A DNA stretch of 9,008 bases from Candidatus Delongbacteria bacterium (GTDB taxonomy: Bacteria; UBA4055). Position numbers and translations under genes: made by a program. The notes beneath the pieces are model-generated. The model was given only the letters and a program-made list of their open reading frames with translations, had not been told where the DNA came from and did not search any database. Of the stretch, positions 6,252 to 9,008 are shown piece after piece (the first letter of the stretch is position 1; every line of letters begins with the position of its first letter). The stretch spans positions 1 to 9,008 of the forward strand of contig DMTS01000203.1 in the NCBI GenBank assembly GCA_003477045.1. The letters run 5' to 3'.

Positions 6252-7778
6252 TTAGAACATGATCTTTGTTGAAATGCCGATAGTTTTTATAGTCTCATTT
6301 TTGCCTTCTATTTCTCCGTCGCCGTTCATGTCCTGAAAAGTGAACCTGTAATCAAAATAGATAGCCGTGCCTTCTGCGACATTATATCCCAGAACATATC
6401 CGAGAACCGTGCTTGGCGTTTTCCACTCTTTGAAGTCTTCAACATTGTTCTGCATGTAGTATGCTTTTGCGGCGGCAAGCTTGGGTATCAGCTTTTCGTT
6501 TATCGCAAATTCACCCGTTAAAGATTTTACAGCTTCGATATCCTCGCCGCTGCCTGATCTCAGATCCTGATAATTAACCTGAAGTCTGAATATTCCCCAG
6601 CCTTCGAAATGAGCTCCGACAAAATATCCGTCGAGAGCCGGAACAAAATCAAGTATATCCTGTTTGGTATAGAATGTATTTGTATCCGCGACATAGAAAG
6701 CCCTTTCCATTTCGTATGTCGGGTTGAAATATCCGAATAAAAATTCGCCGTCGGTATGCCTGTATTCAGCTCTGAAAATGAAAGGCCCTGTTTTTAATCT
6801 GAAAGCCGGAGCCGCAAATCCCCATCCGTAACCGTCTATTTGAGCCATTTGTCCGTAAACGTCGATCTTAATCAGATCGTTTTTGAAAAGCGGATAGCCG
6901 ATATCGAGTCCCCATATAGCCAGACTTGAAGTTCTGTCCTTGAAATTCTCCAGTTCTTCGCTTTTAACACCCTCGATCAGTCCGTATGATACAGCCTGAT
7001 CGGTAAAAGTTGTATCGTTACCCGATCTGTCGAGGTAATAGTCGTATTCTGTAGCGTATCTGTCATCGTCGGGATACCTGTCTATTTCATTCGGATAACC
7101 GTCGTCATCGCTGTCCCTCAGTCCGTTGTATTCGTTGAAATCAACAGCTAATGTAGCGCCTACTGCAAGCTCGCCCCATACTTTATAGAATCCTCTTGTT
7201 CCAAGTAAAAGCCCCGGCTTATCGGTTAAAAGCTCTTTGTAGTTATTTATTAAAAGCTCTCCTCCGAATTTCTCACCCTCGAAGCTTAATTCCATTCCGA
7301 GCCTTTTGTAAGCGGGATACTCTATCATGTTCGAATAGCCGTCAACCACTATATTGTAGCCGAGATAGCTGTAATCTAATCCTCCCAGCCTGATGTAGAA
7401 AGGATCGCCCTTTCTTGCCCATCTTACATAGTATATTTTATCGAGATAATCCTCAAATTCATCCCAGTCTTCTTCTCTTATCTTTCCTTCCTCGTCGATC
7501 AGTATCTGAGCATCGAGTCCGAAACCGAACTTGCCGATCGGGATATCGAGCCTCAAACCGAGCTGCTGATAGTTCTTACCGTCGATCGTCACGGCTCCGA
7601 CGATTGCCGTACCTGTCGTTTTAGGATTTTCATCGCCCGTAACAGCCGGAGCGTTAACTACATCGTCAGTCCCGCTGCCTACTTCCTGAACCGCTCCTGA
7701 ATTGTCCGGGGCGGGAGCATCCTGAGAAAAAAGACCGAATGAAATAATAATCAGCAATAAAACCATATACTTCTTCAT
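6252..7778 (-). CDS. Outer-membrane beta-barrel protein with calcium-loop motifs
   Basis: From the ATG at 7778 the protein has 508 residues. The signal peptide MKKYMVLLLIIISFGLFSQ precedes an acidic, Ala/Pro/Gly-rich linker (residues 20-58). Long runs of alternating aromatic and polar residues then suggest transmembrane beta strands. The chain ends in an aromatic residue (TIGISTKIMF), the usual signal for the BAM machinery. Segments such as YYVRWARKGDPFYIRLGGLD and a following YSNMIEYP recall an uncharacterised barrel family seen in FCB-type bacteria (from memory, not searched). Two acidic loops look like calcium sites: DSDDDGYPNEID (222-233, thrombospondin type 3-like) and DMNGDGEIEGKNE (483-495, EF-hand-like). 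An in-frame ATG at 7844 would add 22 residues ahead of the signal peptide and cover the promoter, so it is rejected. The ligand or role is unknown. Confidence 0.85.
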   Translation of the reverse strand: MKKYMVLLLIIISFGLFSQDAPAPDNSGAVQEVGSGTDDVVNAPAVTGDENPKTTGTAIVGAVTIDGKNYQQLGLRLDIPIGKFGFGLDAQILIDEEGKIREEDWDEFEDYLDKIYYVRWARKGDPFYIRLGGLDYSYLGYNIVVDGYSNMIEYPAYKRLGMELSFEGEKFGGELLINNYKELLTDKPGLLLGTRGFYKVWGELAVGATLAVDFNEYNGLRDSDDDGYPNEIDRYPDDDRYATEYDYYLDRSGNDTTFTDQAVSYGLIEGVKSEELENFKDRTSSLAIWGLDIGYPLFKNDLIKIDVYGQMAQIDGYGWGFAAPAFRLKTGPFIFRAEYRHTDGEFLFGYFNPTYEMERAFYVADTNTFYTKQDILDFVPALDGYFVGAHFEGWGIFRLQVNYQDLRSGSGEDIEAVKSLTGEFAINEKLIPKLAAAKAYYMQNNVEDFKEWKTPSTVLGYVLGYNVAEGTAIYFDYRFTFQDMNGDGEIEGKNETIKTIGISTKIMF

Positions 7779-7781
7779 AAT

Positions 7782-7787
7782 CCCTCC
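7782..7787 (-). promoter_or_regulatory. Ribosome binding site deciding the barrel-protein start
   Basis: The minus strand reads GGAGGG, 3 bases before the ATG at 7778. It is the strongest Shine-Dalgarno match in the window and fixes the start at the signal peptide rather than at the upstream in-frame ATG (7844). Confidence 0.75.
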
Positions 7788-7815
7788 AAGAATTAATTTC
7801 TGAAACATTTTATGC

Positions 7816-7844
7816 AAGATAATTTGATTTATGCCTATTGTCAA
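7816..7844 (-). promoter_or_regulatory. Predicted promoter for the barrel-protein gene
   Basis: On the minus strand a perfect TTGACA (7844-7839) and TATCTT (7821-7816) are 17 bases apart. Transcription would start near 7809, giving a leader of about 30 bases with the GGAGGG site. The promoter begins 6 bases after the histidine kinase stop, so the barrel gene can be expressed independently of the kinase. Confidence 0.65.
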
Positions 7845-7850
7845 TAGAAT

Positions 7851-9008
7851 TTATATATATTTGGGAAGTTCTATAGTGAATTTGCTGCCTTTGCCGGGCT
7901 TGCTTTCAACAGAGATCTTTCCGTTGTTCTTATCAAGGAATTCTTTTACAAGAATGAGTCCCAGCCCTGTTCCTTTTTCATCTTTGGTGCCGGGCGAAGT
8001 AAAAGTTTCGGAAAGTTTGAAGAGCCTTTTAAGATTGTGTTTTTCTATCCCCATCCCGGTGTCCTTAAAACTCAGATATACGGTTTTTCCGAGATTTTTT
8101 CCGGTTATACTTATCTTGCCTTTATCAAATGTGAACTTGATGGAATTGGCCAGAAGATTCCTCACTATAAGATCGACCATATTTTTGTCGGCATGAGCAG
8201 AACAGGTTTTCGGGATCTTAAGTTCTACAATAATTTCCTTCGCGCATATATTGCCTGATAATAATTCAACATTATGACTGACTATTTCGCGAAGACCTAT
8301 ATTTTCCGGGTTATAATCTATCTCGCCGGTCTGTGTTTTCACCCATGCGAACAGATTATCCATCAGTTTAATCAGCCTCTCGGATGAGTTCAGGATCATT
8401 TCTATATAATGTTTTCTTTTATCTTCATCAATCTTATCGTAATACTGGCTCAAAAAACCTGCGGTGGAGTAAATTGCAGTGAACGGGTTTAAAAGATCGT
8501 GATGGATTATTCTGAAGAACTTGTCTTTTGTTGTATTTATCAGCGTCAGCTCTTCGGATTTGAGTTTATATAATTCCGATTCCTTTGCTTTCTTTTCTAT
8601 CTCGTACCTTATTTCCATTTCGAATATTTTATTCTGGGATTTATCTGAAAATATTTTATCTTTAAGCGTAAAAAGCTTTTTATAATATTCAAGAGCCTGA
8701 ACAGGCATATTTTTCTTTTCGTATGATTCTGCTATCTGCCCGTAAAAATTCATAAGATGGTTATTCGAATGGATAGCGTTTGCGATCATCTCGCCCTCAA
8801 GCGCTTTTTCAAGGGCAAGACTGTAATCTCCCCTGTCAAAATAATAATTGGAGATATTCGAAAGAGCCGTAGCTTTACCCTTATTGTATTCAGCCTGAAC
8901 GCTGATTTCGTATGATCCCAGAAAACATTCAAGTGCTTTTGCCGTATCACCCTTGTTTTTCCATACAAGTCCGATATTATTCAGCTCCCGGCTGATGGCA
9001 TATTTGTT
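7851..9008 (-). CDS. TPR-containing sensor histidine kinase (N-terminus beyond window)
   Basis: The frame is open from the right edge to the stop at 7851, giving 385 visible residues. A methionine at 8789 lies inside the TPR region and is not the start. Visible residues 8-40, 47-80 and about 87-120 are tetratricopeptide units (for example RGDYSLALEKALEGE). A charged coiled coil (about 125-160) leads to the dimerisation helix FFRIIHHDLLNP, where the second histidine (codon at 8501-8499, before DLLNP) is the likely phosphoacceptor. The ATPase domain follows with the N box RNLLANSIKFT (283-293), the G1 box KDTGMGI (315-321) and the G2 box GTGLGL (346-351). No membrane helix separates TPR and kinase, so the visible part is cytoplasmic, though an N-terminal export or membrane segment could lie outside. 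No response regulator is adjacent. The input is probably protein-protein contact through the TPRs. Confidence 0.92.
   Translation of the reverse strand, partial: NKYAISRELNNIGLVWKNKGDTAKALECFLGSYEISVQAEYNKGKATALSNISNYYFDRGDYSLALEKALEGEMIANAIHSNNHLMNFYGQIAESYEKKNMPVQALEYYKKLFTLKDKIFSDKSQNKIFEMEIRYEIEKKAKESELYKLKSEELTLINTTKDKFFRIIHHDLLNPFTAIYSTAGFLSQYYDKIDEDKRKHYIEMILNSSERLIKLMDNLFAWVKTQTGEIDYNPENIGLREIVSHNVELLSGNICAKEIIVELKIPKTCSAHADKNMVDLIVRNLLANSIKFTFDKGKISITGKNLGKTVYLSFKDTGMGIEKHNLKRLFKLSETFTSPGTKDEKGTGLGLILVKEFLDKNNGKISVESKPGKGSKFTIELPKYI

Noticed and set aside
7779..7844. Earlier start of the barrel protein at the ATG at 7844
   Set aside because: It would put 22 residues before a clear signal peptide, translate through a perfect TTGACA-17-TATCTT promoter and ignore the GGAGGG site at 7787-7782.
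8786..8968. A 60-codon minus-strand frame at the right edge
   Set aside because: It is out of frame with the TPR region of the histidine kinase, which reads continuously to base 9008 in another frame.
1..9008. Mobile element, prophage, CRISPR array or defence island
   Set aside because: I saw no transposase, integrase, terminal inverted repeats, spaced direct repeats, Cas proteins or tRNA-based attachment sites. Codon use and base content look even across the genes by eye.

Overview
The window comes from a Gram-negative bacterium. The evidence is a heptosyltransferase-like glycosyltransferase, a secreted outer-membrane beta-barrel protein, a lipoprotein-type binding protein and several Sec signal peptides. 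Several features lean toward the Bacteroidota/FCB side or a neighbouring candidate phylum. These are a PdxA whose N-terminus reads GDINGIG, a soluble TPR-histidine kinase, and -10 elements of the form TAnnTTTG at two promoters. However, clear Shine-Dalgarno sites (GGAGGG, AAGGGGGG) argue against a typical Bacteroidota member. An EarP fragment narrows the options further, because this enzyme is patchily distributed outside Proteobacteria. The taxonomic call is inference only.

Layout. Bases 1-1133 (minus strand) carry a TraB/GumN-family exported protein followed, 17 bases later, by the N-terminal 72 codons of earP (EF-P arginine rhamnosyltransferase), which is cut by the window edge. A 132-base divergent region (1134-1265) holds two overlapping promoters that share their -35 bases. 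The plus-strand run is a GT9 glycosyltransferase (1266-2327), acetate kinase ackA (2331-3533, 3 bases later), the signal recognition particle RNA gene ffs (about 3574-3671, with its own TTGACA promoter) and pdxA (3689-4708). An unrecognised 192-residue minus-strand protein (4686-5264) overlaps the pdxA 3' end tail to tail. It diverges from a BtuF-like binding lipoprotein (5378-6220). That gene converges on an outer-membrane beta-barrel gene (6252-7778, minus) across a shared hairpin terminator. Upstream of the barrel gene is a TPR-containing histidine kinase (7851-9008, minus) whose reading frame runs off the right edge.

How the genes relate. This looks like ordinary chromosomal core and envelope content rather than a mobile island: I see no transposase, integrase, phage gene, CRISPR array or tRNA. 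Acetate kinase serves ATP formation and acetyl-phosphate metabolism, PdxA vitamin B6 synthesis, ffs membrane protein targeting, EarP relief of polyproline stalling through EF-P, and GT9 probably surface glycan assembly. No single pathway links them. The points most worth a second look are the unannotated ffs gene and its closeness to pdxA, the EarP fragment, the overlapping divergent promoters, the unknown 192-residue protein, and the calcium-loop motifs in the barrel protein. I did not find convincing evidence of a new multi-gene system here.
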